Shown in pieces: positions 42,042 through 50,558 of a stretch of 64,000 nt of DNA. Made by a program: the position numbers and the translations under genes. Positions within the stretch are counted from its first letter, which is position 1; every line of letters starts with the position of its first letter. Source of the DNA: Streptomyces albidoflavus. GTDB taxonomy: Bacteria > Actinomycetota > Actinomycetes > Streptomycetales > Streptomycetaceae. The notes under the pieces were generated by a model. The model did no database searches and had not been told where the DNA came from. It saw only the letters and a program-made list of their open reading frames with translations. The DNA is taken from contig NZ_JOII01000004.1 in NCBI RefSeq assembly GCF_000719955.1, forward strand, positions 62,001 through 126,000. The letters run 5' to 3'.

Positions 42042-44429
42042 TCAGTGGTCCAGGAGCACGCGGCGGGACTCCCCCGGTGCCAGTTCGAAGCTGTCCTGGG
42101 GCAGGGTGATGGTGATCGGGAAGCGGTCGGAGGCGGGGACCGCGATGTCCAGGGTTCCTGGGCTGGCCTGGATGTGGACGCCCCAGTGGCCCTGGTAGCG
42201 CAGGGAGAAGCGGTAGTGGGACAGCTCGGGGAGGGGGACGGGGTCCAGGGCCAGGCCGCCCGGGCGGGTCTCCAGGCCGGTGAGGCCGCTCTGGACCAGG
42301 TCGAGGGTGCCGGCCATGGCGCCGAGGTGGATGCCCTCGCCGGTGGTGCCGCCCTGGAGGTCGGCGATGTCGCCGCGCAGGGCCTCCAGGACGAAGGTCC
42401 AGGCGTCGGTGCGGCGTACCCGGGCCAGGACCCAGCCGTGGACCAGGCCGCTGAGGGTCGAGCCGTGGCTGGTGCGGCGCAGGTAGTACTCGACGGTGCG
42501 GCCCCAGAGGGCGTCGTCGAAGGTGTAGCCGAGGCGGGCGAAGAGTTCGGCCAGCTCGGAGGGGGAGAAGAGGTAGCCGAGCATGAGGACGTCGGCCTGT
42601 TTCGACGCCTGGTAGCGGTCGACGGTGTCGCCCTCGGCCTCCAGGATGCGGTCGAGGCGGCGGATGTCCCCGTACTTGGCGCGGTAGCCGTCCCAGTCGA
42701 GCTCCTGGAGCTCGCCGTATCCGTCGAACTGGCTGATGACCCCGGAGTGGAAGGGGATGTGGAGGTTGCGGGAGACCTCCTCCCAGTGCTCCTCCTCCTC
42801 GGCGTCGAAGCCGGTGTGCAGGGCCAGTTCGGCGCGGCGGGGGGCGGGGAGGTTGCGGAGGAGTTCCAGGGCGCGGGTGATGACCCAGGTGGCGGTGATG
42901 TTGGTGTACGCGTTGTCGTCGAGGCCGGGGCGTTCAGCTCCGGGGTACGCCTCGTGGTACTCGTCGGGGCCCATGACGCCGAGGATGCGGTAGCGGCTCA
43001 GGTCGGGGTCCCAGGTGGCGGAACGGACCCAGAACCGGGCGATCTGGAGCAGCATCTCGGCGCCCTTGGTGTGGTGGAAGTGGGCGTCGCCGGAGGCCTC
43101 GTAGTACTTGATGACGTTGTAGGCGATGGCGGAGCCGACGTGGCGCTGGAGGTGGGAGTGGTCCTCCAGCCAGCGTCCGGAGCGGGGGTTGAGGTGGAGC
43201 TGCTGGGTCTCCTCGCGGCCGTCGCTGCCGCTCTGCCAGGGGTACATGGCCCCGGCGAGGCCGATCGCCTCGGCGGCCGCGACGGCGTGTTCCAGCCGGC
43301 GGTGGCGGTAGGTCAGCAGGGCGCGGGAGACCTCGGGGAAGTGGAGGTTGAGGTAGCGCAGGACGAAGAGCTCGTCCCAGAAGATGTGGCCGCGGTACGC
43401 CTCGCCGTGCAGGCCCCGGGCGGGTACGCCGGCGTCGAGTTCGGCGGTGTGCGGGGAGAGGGTCTGCAGGACCTGGAAGAGGTGCAGGCGGAGGATGAGG
43501 CCGGCCTTGTTGGGCACGTCCAGTTCGGCGCGGCGCCACAGGTCGCGCCAGGCGGCACGCTGGTCGGCGACGAGCTGGTCGAAGGCGGGGGCGGTGCGGG
43601 CGTGCTCCACGGCGGCGTCGCGGGGGTCGGCGATGGCCCGGTCGTGGCCGGTGTACAGGGCGACGATCTTGTCGACGACCTGGCTGTGGCCGGAGCGCAG
43701 GTCCAGGCGGAAGCGGCGGACGCTGCGGCCCTCGGTGTCGGCGTGCTCGACCTGCGTGCCGGGCGGCAGGGCGTAGCGGGCGGCGAGGGCGATCTCGATG
43801 TCGGAGTTGGTGGTGGAGCAGGTCAGCCAGGCGACGTCGCCGGAGTTCCCGGCGCCGGTGCGCAGGGCGGTGAGGTGCCGGCCGTCGAGGTCGCGGTAAC
43901 GGGCGACGCCGGAGTTGGTGACGGTGCCGTCGAGGGCCGCCTCGACCTCGACCTCACCCTCCCAGTTCTCGGCGGTCAGCTCGGTGCGCAGGGCGGCGAG
44001 GTGCGGGTTCTCCATGCTGACCAGGCGGGTCTGGCGGACGAGCAGGAGGCGGCCGTCGGGGTCCTCGTAGCGGGTGCGGCGTTCCAGGACGCCGGCGTCG
44101 AGGCGGAGGGTCTGGCTGTGCTCGACGACGCGTGCCGTGCCGGGGGTGAACCAGGTGCTGTTCTCCCCGTCGACGCGGCGCACGCGGAGCGGGAGCCAGT
44201 TGGGCAGGTTGACCATGTCCTCGTTCTCGACGTCGCGGCCTGAGACGTGCGAGGTGAGGCGGTTGAAGACGCCGGCGGCGTAGGTGCCGGGGTAGTGGAT
44301 GTCGTCGGCGTCGCACTCGGGAAAGGCGCCGCGGGTGGCGAAGTAGCCGTTGCCGAGGGTGCAGAGGGATTCCCTGAGCTGTTCGTCGGCGGGGACCCAC
44401 TCGTCGTACTCCCAGGTCCAGGACGTCAT
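42042..44429 (-). CDS. Glycoside hydrolase family 65 disaccharide phosphorylase
   Basis: This 795-residue protein fits the trehalose/kojibiose/maltose phosphorylase family, which splits a glucose disaccharide with phosphate to beta-glucose 1-phosphate. It has the N-terminal sandwich (TLGNGYFATRGAFPECDADD), the alpha/alpha barrel with HIFWDELFVLRYLNLHFPE and YPWQSGSDGREETQ, and the general acid Glu in VMGPDEYHE. The C-terminal TTGEGIHLGAMAGTLDLVQ and QGHWGVHI blocks follow. The ATG at 44429 has GGAGG three to eight bases upstream and overlaps the HAD-family gene stop. Coupling to beta-phosphoglucomutase supports the phosphorylase reaction. Which disaccharide is used cannot be told. Confidence 0.92.
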   Translation of the reverse strand: MTSWTWEYDEWVPADEQLRESLCTLGNGYFATRGAFPECDADDIHYPGTYAAGVFNRLTSHVSGRDVENEDMVNLPNWLPLRVRRVDGENSTWFTPGTARVVEHSQTLRLDAGVLERRTRYEDPDGRLLLVRQTRLVSMENPHLAALRTELTAENWEGEVEVEAALDGTVTNSGVARYRDLDGRHLTALRTGAGNSGDVAWLTCSTTNSDIEIALAARYALPPGTQVEHADTEGRSVRRFRLDLRSGHSQVVDKIVALYTGHDRAIADPRDAAVEHARTAPAFDQLVADQRAAWRDLWRRAELDVPNKAGLILRLHLFQVLQTLSPHTAELDAGVPARGLHGEAYRGHIFWDELFVLRYLNLHFPEVSRALLTYRHRRLEHAVAAAEAIGLAGAMYPWQSGSDGREETQQLHLNPRSGRWLEDHSHLQRHVGSAIAYNVIKYYEASGDAHFHHTKGAEMLLQIARFWVRSATWDPDLSRYRILGVMGPDEYHEAYPGAERPGLDDNAYTNITATWVITRALELLRNLPAPRRAELALHTGFDAEEEEHWEEVSRNLHIPFHSGVISQFDGYGELQELDWDGYRAKYGDIRRLDRILEAEGDTVDRYQASKQADVLMLGYLFSPSELAELFARLGYTFDDALWGRTVEYYLRRTSHGSTLSGLVHGWVLARVRRTDAWTFVLEALRGDIADLQGGTTGEGIHLGAMAGTLDLVQSGLTGLETRPGGLALDPVPLPELSHYRFSLRYQGHWGVHIQASPGTLDIAVPASDRFPITITLPQDSFELAPGESRRVLLDH

Positions 44430-45220
44430 GATGCCTCCTCGCGCGGGCTGTCGGCGGTGTGGGCGGGGTGCGGCGGCGGGGCGTCGGGGGCCAGGAGTTC
44501 GGCGAGGTCGCGGACGACGGTGTCGGCGCCGTGTTCGCGCAGGGCGGGGCCGTGGGTGCCGTCGTCCAGGCGGTCGACGCCGATGACGGTGGCGAAGCCG
44601 CCGCGGTGGCCCGCCTCGACTCCGGCGAGGGCGTCCTCGACGACGGCGGTCCGTGCGGGGGGCCGCTCCAGCCGTTCGGCGGCGTGCAGGAAGAGGGCCG
44701 GGTCGGGCTTGCCGGGCAGCCCGAGGCGGCGGGATTCGCCGCCGTCGACGATGGCGGCGAAGAGATCGGCGACGCCGGCCCGCCGGAGGAGTTCGGTGGC
44801 GTGCCGGGACGAGGAGGCTGCCGCGAGGGGGACGCCGTCGCGGTGCAGGGCGTGCAGCAGCCGGACGGTGCCGGGGTAGGGCTCGATGTCCCCGGAGCGC
44901 AGGTGGCCGACGAAGACCTTCTCCTTGGCGGCGGCCACCTCCTCGACGGCGTCGGGGCCGGTGTCCAGGCCCCGGGAGGCGAGGAAGGAGGCGGCGCCGT
45001 CGAGGCGGGGCTTGCCGTCGACGTAGCGCAGGTAGTCCGTCTCGGCGTCGAAGGGGCGGCGCTGGTCCGGGTCGGCGGGCGGGTGGGCGCGGAGGTAGGC
45101 GTCGAAGGCGGCCTTCCAGGCGGTGGCGTGGACGCGGGCCGAGTCGGTCACCACCCCGTCGACGTCGAAGACCACGGCGTCCGCGTCTCGCAGGGGTGGC
45201 AGCACGTCGGTCTCGGCCAT
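44426..45220 (-). CDS. HAD-family beta-phosphoglucomutase
   Basis: This 264-residue HAD protein has the nucleophile motif VVFDVDGVVTDSARVHATAW (first Asp nucleophile, second Asp acid/base), cap residues for the beta-PGM group (DYLRYVDGKPRLDG), AAASSSRHA, the Lys in GLPGKPDPALFL and Asp in VVEDALAGVEAG. It probably turns beta-glucose 1-phosphate into glucose 6-phosphate, next to the phosphorylase whose start overlaps its stop. The ATG at 45220 follows GGAGGA by six bases. HAD phosphatase activity on a sugar phosphate is the alternative. Confidence 0.92.
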   Translation of the reverse strand: MAETDVLPPLRDADAVVFDVDGVVTDSARVHATAWKAAFDAYLRAHPPADPDQRRPFDAETDYLRYVDGKPRLDGAASFLASRGLDTGPDAVEEVAAAKEKVFVGHLRSGDIEPYPGTVRLLHALHRDGVPLAAASSSRHATELLRRAGVADLFAAIVDGGESRRLGLPGKPDPALFLHAAERLERPPARTAVVEDALAGVEAGHRGGFATVIGVDRLDDGTHGPALREHGADTVVRDLAELLAPDAPPPHPAHTADSPREEAS

Positions 45221-45382
45221 CAGGTGTCCTCCGCATCGCGGTTCCGGAGGATCAGCCTCGCCCGCGTGCGGAGGGCGGGCCACTCGGGGAGCGGCCGCGC
45301 GGTGCGGTGGCGGGTCCGTTCGGGTGAGTTGCGGGCGGGTACGCGGGTGCGGGCGGGGCGGGGTGGTCCGACGATGGGGGGC

Positions 45383-46927
45383 ATGGTGCTGGAGGAGCTG
45401 GCCGAGGTGTCGGCGCGGGTCGCGGCGACGTCGTCGCGGTCGCGGAAGACGGAGCTGCTGGCGGAGCTGTTCGCGCGGACCGAGCCCGCGGAGCTGCCGG
45501 TGGTGATCGCGTATCTGTCGGGGCGGCTGCCGCAGGGCCGGCTGGGCGTGGGGTGGCGGGTGCTGCGGGAGCCGGTGGCTCCGGCGGAGCGGGCCTCGCT
45601 GACGGTGGGGCAGGTGGACGCGGCGTTCACCGAGCTGGCGGCGGTGAAGGGGGCGGGGTCGCAGGCCGGGCGGCGGCGGCTGGTGGAGGGGCTCTGGGGT
45701 GCGGCGACCGAGGCGGAGCAGCGGTTCCTGTACGGGCTGGTGACGGGTGAGGTACGACAGGGGGCGCTGGACGCGGTGGCGGTGGAGGCGGTGGCGCGGG
45801 CGTCGGGGGTGCCGGTGGCCGGGGTGCGGCGCGCGGTGATGCTGAGCGGGTCGCTGGAGGAGGTCGCGGCGGCGGTGCTGGCGGGCGGCGAGGAGGCCCT
45901 GTCGGGGTTCGGGCTGGTGGTGGGCCGTCCGGTGCAGCCGATGCTGGCGTCCTCGTCCGGGTCGGTCGCGGAGGCGGTGGCGGCGCTGGGACCGTGCGCG
46001 GTGGAGGAGAAGCTCGACGGCATCCGGGTGCAGGTGCACCGGGTCGGGGAGCGGGTGTCGGTCTACACGCGGACGCTGGACGACATCACGGTGCGGCTGC
46101 CGGAGGTGGTGGAGCTGGCGCGGACGCTGCCGGCGGAGAGGTTCGTCCTGGACGGGGAGGTGCTGGCGCTCGACGGGGAGGGGCGGCCGCGGTCGTTCCA
46201 GGAGACGGCGGGCCGGGTGGGGTCGCGGCTGGACGTGGGGACGGCGGCCGAGACGCTGCCGGTGTCGGTGGCCTTCTTCGACGTACTGGCGGTCGAGGGG
46301 CGGGAGTTGCTCGATCTGGGGTATGCCGAGCGGGCTGGGTCGCTGGCGGCGCTGGTGCCGGAGGTGGCGCGGGTGCGGCGGTCGGTGGTGGCCGATCCGG
46401 AGGCCGGGGGCGCGGTGGAGGGGGCGGAGGGGTTTCTGGCGGAGGCGCTGGCTCGCGGGCACGAGGGGGTGGTGGTGAAGGGGCTGGACTCGGTGTACGC
46501 GGCGGGGCGGCGGGGTGCCGCCTGGCGGAAGGTGAAGCCGGTGCGGACGGCGGATCTGGTGGTGCTGGGCGCGGAGTGGGGCCACGGGCGGCGCGCGGGG
46601 AAGCTGTCGAACCTGCATCTGGGGGCGCGGGAGCCGGACGGTTCGCTGGTGATGCTCGGCAAGACGTTCAAGGGGATGACGGACGAGGTGCTGGCCTGGC
46701 AGACGGAGCGGCTGGGCGAGCTGGCGGAGAGCGACGACGGGCACGTGGTGAAGGTCCGGCCGGAGCTGGTGGTCGAGGTGGCGTTCGACGGGCTCCAGCG
46801 CTCCTCGCGGTACGCGGCCGGGGTGACGCTGCGGTTCGCGCGGCTGGTGCGGTACCGGGAGGACAAGCCGGTGGACCAGGCGGACTCGGTGGCCTCGGTG
46901 CGGGCGGCGGCCGGGTGGGACGGGTGA
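45383..46927 (+). CDS. ATP-dependent DNA ligase (LigB type)
   Basis: This 514-residue ligase has an N-terminal all-helical DNA-binding domain (residues about 1-170; RLPQGRLGVGWRVL), the adenylation domain with nucleophile Lys210 in EEKLDGIRVQVHR, and further nucleotidyltransferase motifs (RFVLDGEVLAL, GHEGVVVKGL, AAWRKVKP). The C-terminal OB domain has ADLVVLGAEWGHGRRAGKLSNLHLGA. The layout matches actinobacterial LigB-like enzymes, which supplement NAD-dependent LigA in repair. The ATG at 45383 follows a G-run; an ATG nine bases earlier is possible. It stands alone, without Ku or LigD genes. Confidence 0.93.
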   Translation: MVLEELAEVSARVAATSSRSRKTELLAELFARTEPAELPVVIAYLSGRLPQGRLGVGWRVLREPVAPAERASLTVGQVDAAFTELAAVKGAGSQAGRRRLVEGLWGAATEAEQRFLYGLVTGEVRQGALDAVAVEAVARASGVPVAGVRRAVMLSGSLEEVAAAVLAGGEEALSGFGLVVGRPVQPMLASSSGSVAEAVAALGPCAVEEKLDGIRVQVHRVGERVSVYTRTLDDITVRLPEVVELARTLPAERFVLDGEVLALDGEGRPRSFQETAGRVGSRLDVGTAAETLPVSVAFFDVLAVEGRELLDLGYAERAGSLAALVPEVARVRRSVVADPEAGGAVEGAEGFLAEALARGHEGVVVKGLDSVYAAGRRGAAWRKVKPVRTADLVVLGAEWGHGRRAGKLSNLHLGAREPDGSLVMLGKTFKGMTDEVLAWQTERLGELAESDDGHVVKVRPELVVEVAFDGLQRSSRYAAGVTLRFARLVRYREDKPVDQADSVASVRAAAGWDG

Positions 46928-46944
46928 ACCGGTGTCCGTGACGG

Positions 46945-46993
46945 GCGCCGCCCCTCCCCCGCGGCGGACGGCGGGTGGCGAACGGGGCGGCGC
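46945..46993. terminator. Possible hairpin between ligase and GNAT genes
   Basis: Arms GCGCCGCCCC and GGGGCGGCGC are perfect but separated by 29 bases. They lie between the two convergent stop codons; support is weak. Confidence 0.3.
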
Positions 46994-47011
46994 GGGGCGG
47001 CCCGGCGCCGG

Positions 47012-47743
47012 TCAGCCGGTGGTCGTCGGCGTGCGGGTCGCGCCCGGCACGGTCGCGGGGGCGCGGACGCCCCGGAAGACGGTCGTGCGGCGCAGGACGA
47101 AGCCCATCTGCTCGTAGAGGCGGATCGCGCCGGTGTTGGAGGCGGAGCCGTGCAGGCAGGGGATCTCACCCCGGTCGCGGATGCCGGCGGCGACGGCGTC
47201 GACGAGGCGGCGGGCGAGGCCCTGGCCGCGGTGGGCGGGGTCGGTGCAGACGGCGCTGATCTCGGTCCAGCCCGGCGGGTGGAGGCGTTCGCCGGCCATG
47301 GCGACGAGGACACCCTCGCGGCGGATGCCGAGATAGGTGCCGAGTTCGTGGGTGCGGTCCAGGAAAGGACCGGGGCGGGTGCGGGCGACGAGGTCGAGCA
47401 TCTCGGGGACGTCGGCGGGGCCGAGACGGACGGCCTCCTCGTCGTGGGCGCCCTGGACGGCCTCGCCGGTCATCTGGACGCCGGGGATGCTGAAGGTCGC
47501 CTCCCAGCCCGGGGGCAGGGCGGGGTCGATGGCGGCGAGGGCGAGTTCGCCGCCGGGTCCGGCGAGGGCGGCGAGGTCGGCCCAGTCCTCGGGCCCGGCG
47601 TCGTCGGGGAGGGCCAGCCACGGGGAGACGTCGACGGGGTAGCGGGCGACGCGGCCACGCCGTTCGGCGAAGTGGGCGTGGGGGCCGTTGAGGGAGGAGT
47701 GGCCGGGGTTGTCCAGGGGGTGGGGGGCCGGGGTGGTGGTCAT
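47012..47743 (-). CDS. GNAT-family N-acetyltransferase
   Basis: This 243-residue protein has an N-terminal region of about 85 residues with a regular Pro-rich pattern (ARYPVDVSPWLALPDDAGPEDWADLAALAG) and a C-terminal GNAT domain with ISAVCTDPAHRGQGLARRLVDAVAAG in substance (acetyl-CoA pyrophosphate loop R-G-Q-G-L-A) and ASNTGAIRLYEQMGFVLRRTTVF. This is the FR47-like layout. The ATG at 47743 follows GGGAG at nine bases. It is divergent from the GH3 glucosidase gene and not clearly linked to it. The acetyl acceptor is unknown. Confidence 0.88.
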   Translation of the reverse strand: MTTTPAPHPLDNPGHSSLNGPHAHFAERRGRVARYPVDVSPWLALPDDAGPEDWADLAALAGPGGELALAAIDPALPPGWEATFSIPGVQMTGEAVQGAHDEEAVRLGPADVPEMLDLVARTRPGPFLDRTHELGTYLGIRREGVLVAMAGERLHPPGWTEISAVCTDPAHRGQGLARRLVDAVAAGIRDRGEIPCLHGSASNTGAIRLYEQMGFVLRRTTVFRGVRAPATVPGATRTPTTTG

Positions 47744-47982
47744 GCGGTGTGCTCCCGGGTGGCGTGGGGGCGCTCCGGGGTGGCGGGGTGTGCCGTGGGC
47801 ATGGGGTGTCGTCCTGTCCTTCCGCTGACGTGCTGGGCCGCCGCCCCGCCGGGGCGCGGCGCGGACGGGGGCGGGGCGCAGGCGGAGTGAGGCTCCGGTC
47901 GCCTTCGATGATCGCGCACGTGCCGGGTGGGCGGCGAGTGAGTTCATGGGGTGGACACGCGGCGTTGACGTGCGGGGCCCGG

Positions 47983-48011
47983 TTGACAGGGGACGGCGGG
48001 CGCTGGACGCT
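47983..48011 (+). promoter_or_regulatory. Promoter of the GH3 glucosidase gene
   Basis: TTGACA (47983-47988), 17 bases, GACGCT (48006-48011). The expected start point near 48018 is just before the operator at 48022. Confidence 0.65.
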
Positions 48012-48021
48012 TGAGCCTCAC

Positions 48022-48037
48022 GGGAGAGCGCTCTCCC
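48022..48037. promoter_or_regulatory. LacI operator 1 (GH3)
   Basis: Perfect palindrome GGGAGAGCGCTCTCCC with central CG, placed just after the predicted transcription start of the GH3 gene. Three related sites lie at 50526, 53631 and 54884. Confidence 0.85.
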
Positions 48038-48059
48038 ATCGATGTGGGGGCGGTGGCGG

Positions 48060-50480
48060 ATGCTGACGGACCACGAGGCGGCGCGGCTGGTGGAGAAGCT
48101 CGGCCTGGAGCGGAAGGTCCGGCTGCTGACCGGCGCCGACACCTGGCGGACCGGCGCGGAGACGGCGCTCGGGCTCCGGGCGATGACGCTGTCGGACGGT
48201 CCGGCCGGGGTCCGCGGTACGGCCTGGGACGAGCGGCTGACCTCGCTCCTGCTGCCGTCGCCGACGGCGCTGGCGGCGCTCTGGGACGAGGCGCTGGTCG
48301 GCGAGGTGGGGGCGGTGCTGGCGGCCGAGGCGCGGCGCAAGGGGGTCGACGTGGTGCTGGCGCCGACGCTGAACCTGCACCGCTCGCCGCTGGGCGGCAG
48401 GCATTTCGAGTGCTTCTCGGAGGACCCGTGGCTGGCCGGGATCGTGGGCGCGGCCCTGGTCCGGGGCGTACAGGGAGGCGGGGTGGCCGCCACCGCCAAG
48501 CACTTCGTGGCCAACGACGCGGAGACCGAGCGGCTGACGGTGGACGTACGGGTCGGCGAGCGGGCGCTGCGGGAGGTGTACCTGGCGCCGTTCGAGGCGG
48601 CCGTCGAGGCCGGCGTGTGGGTGGTGATGTCGGCGTACAACCGGGTCGGCGGGGTGGCGATGGCGGCGAACGGGCTGCTGCGGGAGCCGCTGAAGGCGGA
48701 GTGGGGTTTCGACGGGGTGGTGGTGTCGGACTGGGGGGCGGTGCGGGAGCCGCTGGAAGGGGCGGCGGGCGGACTGGACCTGGTGATGCCGGGGCCGGAC
48801 GGGCCGTGGGGGGAGGCGCTGGTGGCGGCGGTGCGGGAGGGCCTGGTGCCGGAGTCGGCGGTGGACGAGAAGGTGACGCGGCTGCTGCGGCTGGCCTCGC
48901 GGGTCGGGGCGCTGGAGGACTCCGCGCCGTCGGCGCCGCCCCCTCCCCCGCCCGGCGCCCGGGCGGTGGCGCGGCGGGTGGCGGCCTCCTCGGCGGTCCT
49001 GCTGCGCAACGACGGGACGCTGCCGCTGCGCCCCGGACGGCTGCGCACGGTGGCGGTGATCGGGCCGCACGCGGTACGCCCCCGGGTGCAGGGCGGCGGC
49101 AGCGCGGAGGTCTTCCCGGAGCGGGTGGTGTCCCCGCTGGAGGGGCTGCGCGCGGCGCTGCCCGGGGTGCGCGTCGTGGCGGTGCCGGGGCCGGGGGTGC
49201 TGGAGGAGCCGGTTCCGCTCGACCCGCCGCTGGCCCGCCGTCCGGGGACGGACGAACCGGGCGTGCGGGTACGGATGCTGGACGCGGCCGGTGGCGAGCT
49301 GTACGAGGAGCACCGGCTCTCGGGCCGCATCCTGGAGCCACGCCTGGTCGCGGGGGCCCACACGGTGGAGGTGGCGGCCCGGCTGGTGCCGGAGGAGGCG
49401 GGGGTGTGGACCTTCGGGGTCGCAGGGTGGGGCCGGATGTCGCTGACGGTGGACGGCCGGGCCGTGGTGGAGGGGGTGTTCGCCCGTGACACGGACGACC
49501 CGACGGCGGTGCACGTCAAGCCGCCGCTGCGGACGGGTCGGGTGCGGCTGGCTGCGGGGCGCCCGGTGGAGGTGGTGGCCCGCCGGGAGCTGGGCGGGGA
49601 CGACGGGCGGGCGGTCATGCTGTGCGCGGCACCGCCGGAGGGGGACCCCGCCGAGGCGGTGGCAGCGGCGGCGCGGGCCGCGGCGGCGGCCGACGTGGCG
49701 GTGCTGGTGGCCGGGACGACGGAGGAGAGCGAGTCGGAGGGCCGGGACCGCAGCACGCTGGCGCTGCCGGGCAGTCAGGACGCGCTGGTGCGCGCGGTGC
49801 TGGGCGCCCAGCCACGCACGGTGGTCTGCGTCAACGCGGGCGGCCCGGTGGAACTGCCCTGGCGCGGAGCGGCTCCGGCGCTCCTGCTGACCTGGTTCGG
49901 GGGCCAGGAGGCGGGCGCCGGGCTCGCCGACGTACTGACCGGTGCGGCGGAGCCGGGGGGCCGGCTGCCCACGACCTGGCCCGCGTCGCTGGAGGGGACC
50001 CCGGTGCGCGAGACCCGGCCGACGGGCGGCCGCCTGGTGTACGAGGAGGGGCTGCACCTCGGCCACCGCGCCTGGCTGCGCGCGGGGACGGAGCCCGCGT
50101 TCTGGTTCGGCCACGGACTCGGGTACACGCGGTGGGCGTACGAGTCGATGGAGGCCGGCCCGGCCGGGGACGACGGCGCGTTCACGGTACGGGTGCGGGT
50201 GCGCAACACCGGGGAGCGGCCGGGCCGGGAGGTCGTGCAGGTGTATCTGGAGCGGCCGGAGTCGGCGCTGGAGCGGCCGGTGCGGTGGCTGGCCGGGTAC
50301 GCGGCGGTGGAGGCGGAGCCCGGTGCGGCGGTGGAGGCGGTGGTGCAGGTGGGGACGCGCGCCGTGGAGCACTGGTCGGTGGAGGAGCACGGATGGCGGC
50401 GCGAGCCCGGGGTGTTCACGGTGCGGGCGGGGCGTTCGGCGGGGGACCTCCGGCTGACGGGGACGGTGGAGACCCGCTGA
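48060..50480 (+). CDS. Glycoside hydrolase family 3 beta-glucosidase with PA14 domain
   Basis: This 806-residue enzyme has the GH3 barrel (VDVVLAPTLNLHRSPLGGRHFECFSEDP in substance, AATAKHFVANDAETER) with nucleophile Asp224 in VVSDWGAV. The second alpha/beta domain (SSAVLLRNDGTLPLRPGRL) is split by a PA14 insert of about 130 residues (EHRLSGRILEPRLVAGAHTVEVAARL region). A fibronectin-III-like end (VRVRNTGERPGREVVQVYL) follows. No signal peptide: it probably acts on imported beta-linked oligosaccharides. The ATG at 48060 is preferred over one at 48042 because the latter is four bases after the operator without a ribosome site, whereas GGGGGCGG precedes 48060. It is convergent with nothing; the LacI gene follows on the same strand. 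Confidence 0.93.
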   Translation: MLTDHEAARLVEKLGLERKVRLLTGADTWRTGAETALGLRAMTLSDGPAGVRGTAWDERLTSLLLPSPTALAALWDEALVGEVGAVLAAEARRKGVDVVLAPTLNLHRSPLGGRHFECFSEDPWLAGIVGAALVRGVQGGGVAATAKHFVANDAETERLTVDVRVGERALREVYLAPFEAAVEAGVWVVMSAYNRVGGVAMAANGLLREPLKAEWGFDGVVVSDWGAVREPLEGAAGGLDLVMPGPDGPWGEALVAAVREGLVPESAVDEKVTRLLRLASRVGALEDSAPSAPPPPPPGARAVARRVAASSAVLLRNDGTLPLRPGRLRTVAVIGPHAVRPRVQGGGSAEVFPERVVSPLEGLRAALPGVRVVAVPGPGVLEEPVPLDPPLARRPGTDEPGVRVRMLDAAGGELYEEHRLSGRILEPRLVAGAHTVEVAARLVPEEAGVWTFGVAGWGRMSLTVDGRAVVEGVFARDTDDPTAVHVKPPLRTGRVRLAAGRPVEVVARRELGGDDGRAVMLCAAPPEGDPAEAVAAAARAAAAADVAVLVAGTTEESESEGRDRSTLALPGSQDALVRAVLGAQPRTVVCVNAGGPVELPWRGAAPALLLTWFGGQEAGAGLADVLTGAAEPGGRLPTTWPASLEGTPVRETRPTGGRLVYEEGLHLGHRAWLRAGTEPAFWFGHGLGYTRWAYESMEAGPAGDDGAFTVRVRVRNTGERPGREVVQVYLERPESALERPVRWLAGYAAVEAEPGAAVEAVVQVGTRAVEHWSVEEHGWRREPGVFTVRAGRSAGDLRLTGTVETR

Positions 50481-50523
50481 CGGTACGTCCGGAGCCGTCC
50501 GGGGAGGGCGCCGACGAGCTGCC

Positions 50524-50552
50524 CTGAGAGCGCTCTCCCCCTGTTGTACAGT
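50524..50552 (+). promoter_or_regulatory. Leaderless promoter and LacI operator 2
   Basis: CTGAGA (50524-50529), 17 bases and TACAGT (50547-50552) stand six bases before the LacI ATG at 50559, and no ribosome site is present, so the message is probably leaderless. The palindrome GAGAGCGCTCTC (50526-50537) covers the -35 box, indicating autorepression. Confidence 0.7.
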
Positions 50553-50558
50553 GCGTTC

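Larger units (their letters stand above)
47744..48059. other. 316-base divergent intergenic region
   Basis: No gene is supported. The right part holds the GH3 promoter (47983-48011) and LacI operator (48022-48037); the left part must hold the promoter of the GNAT gene, which I could not place. Confidence 0.6.

Noticed and set aside
44430..45236. N-terminal extension of the GH65 frame
   Set aside because: The added residues are Arg/Pro-rich shadow sequence of the HAD gene, and the normal GH65 start at 44429 has a ribosome site and a 4-base overlap with the HAD stop.
47744..49756. Leftward N-terminal extension of the GNAT frame
   Set aside because: The extension has Ser/Arg/Thr-rich shadow composition and lies opposite the GH3 gene. 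The GNAT protein has its own start and ribosome site at 47743.
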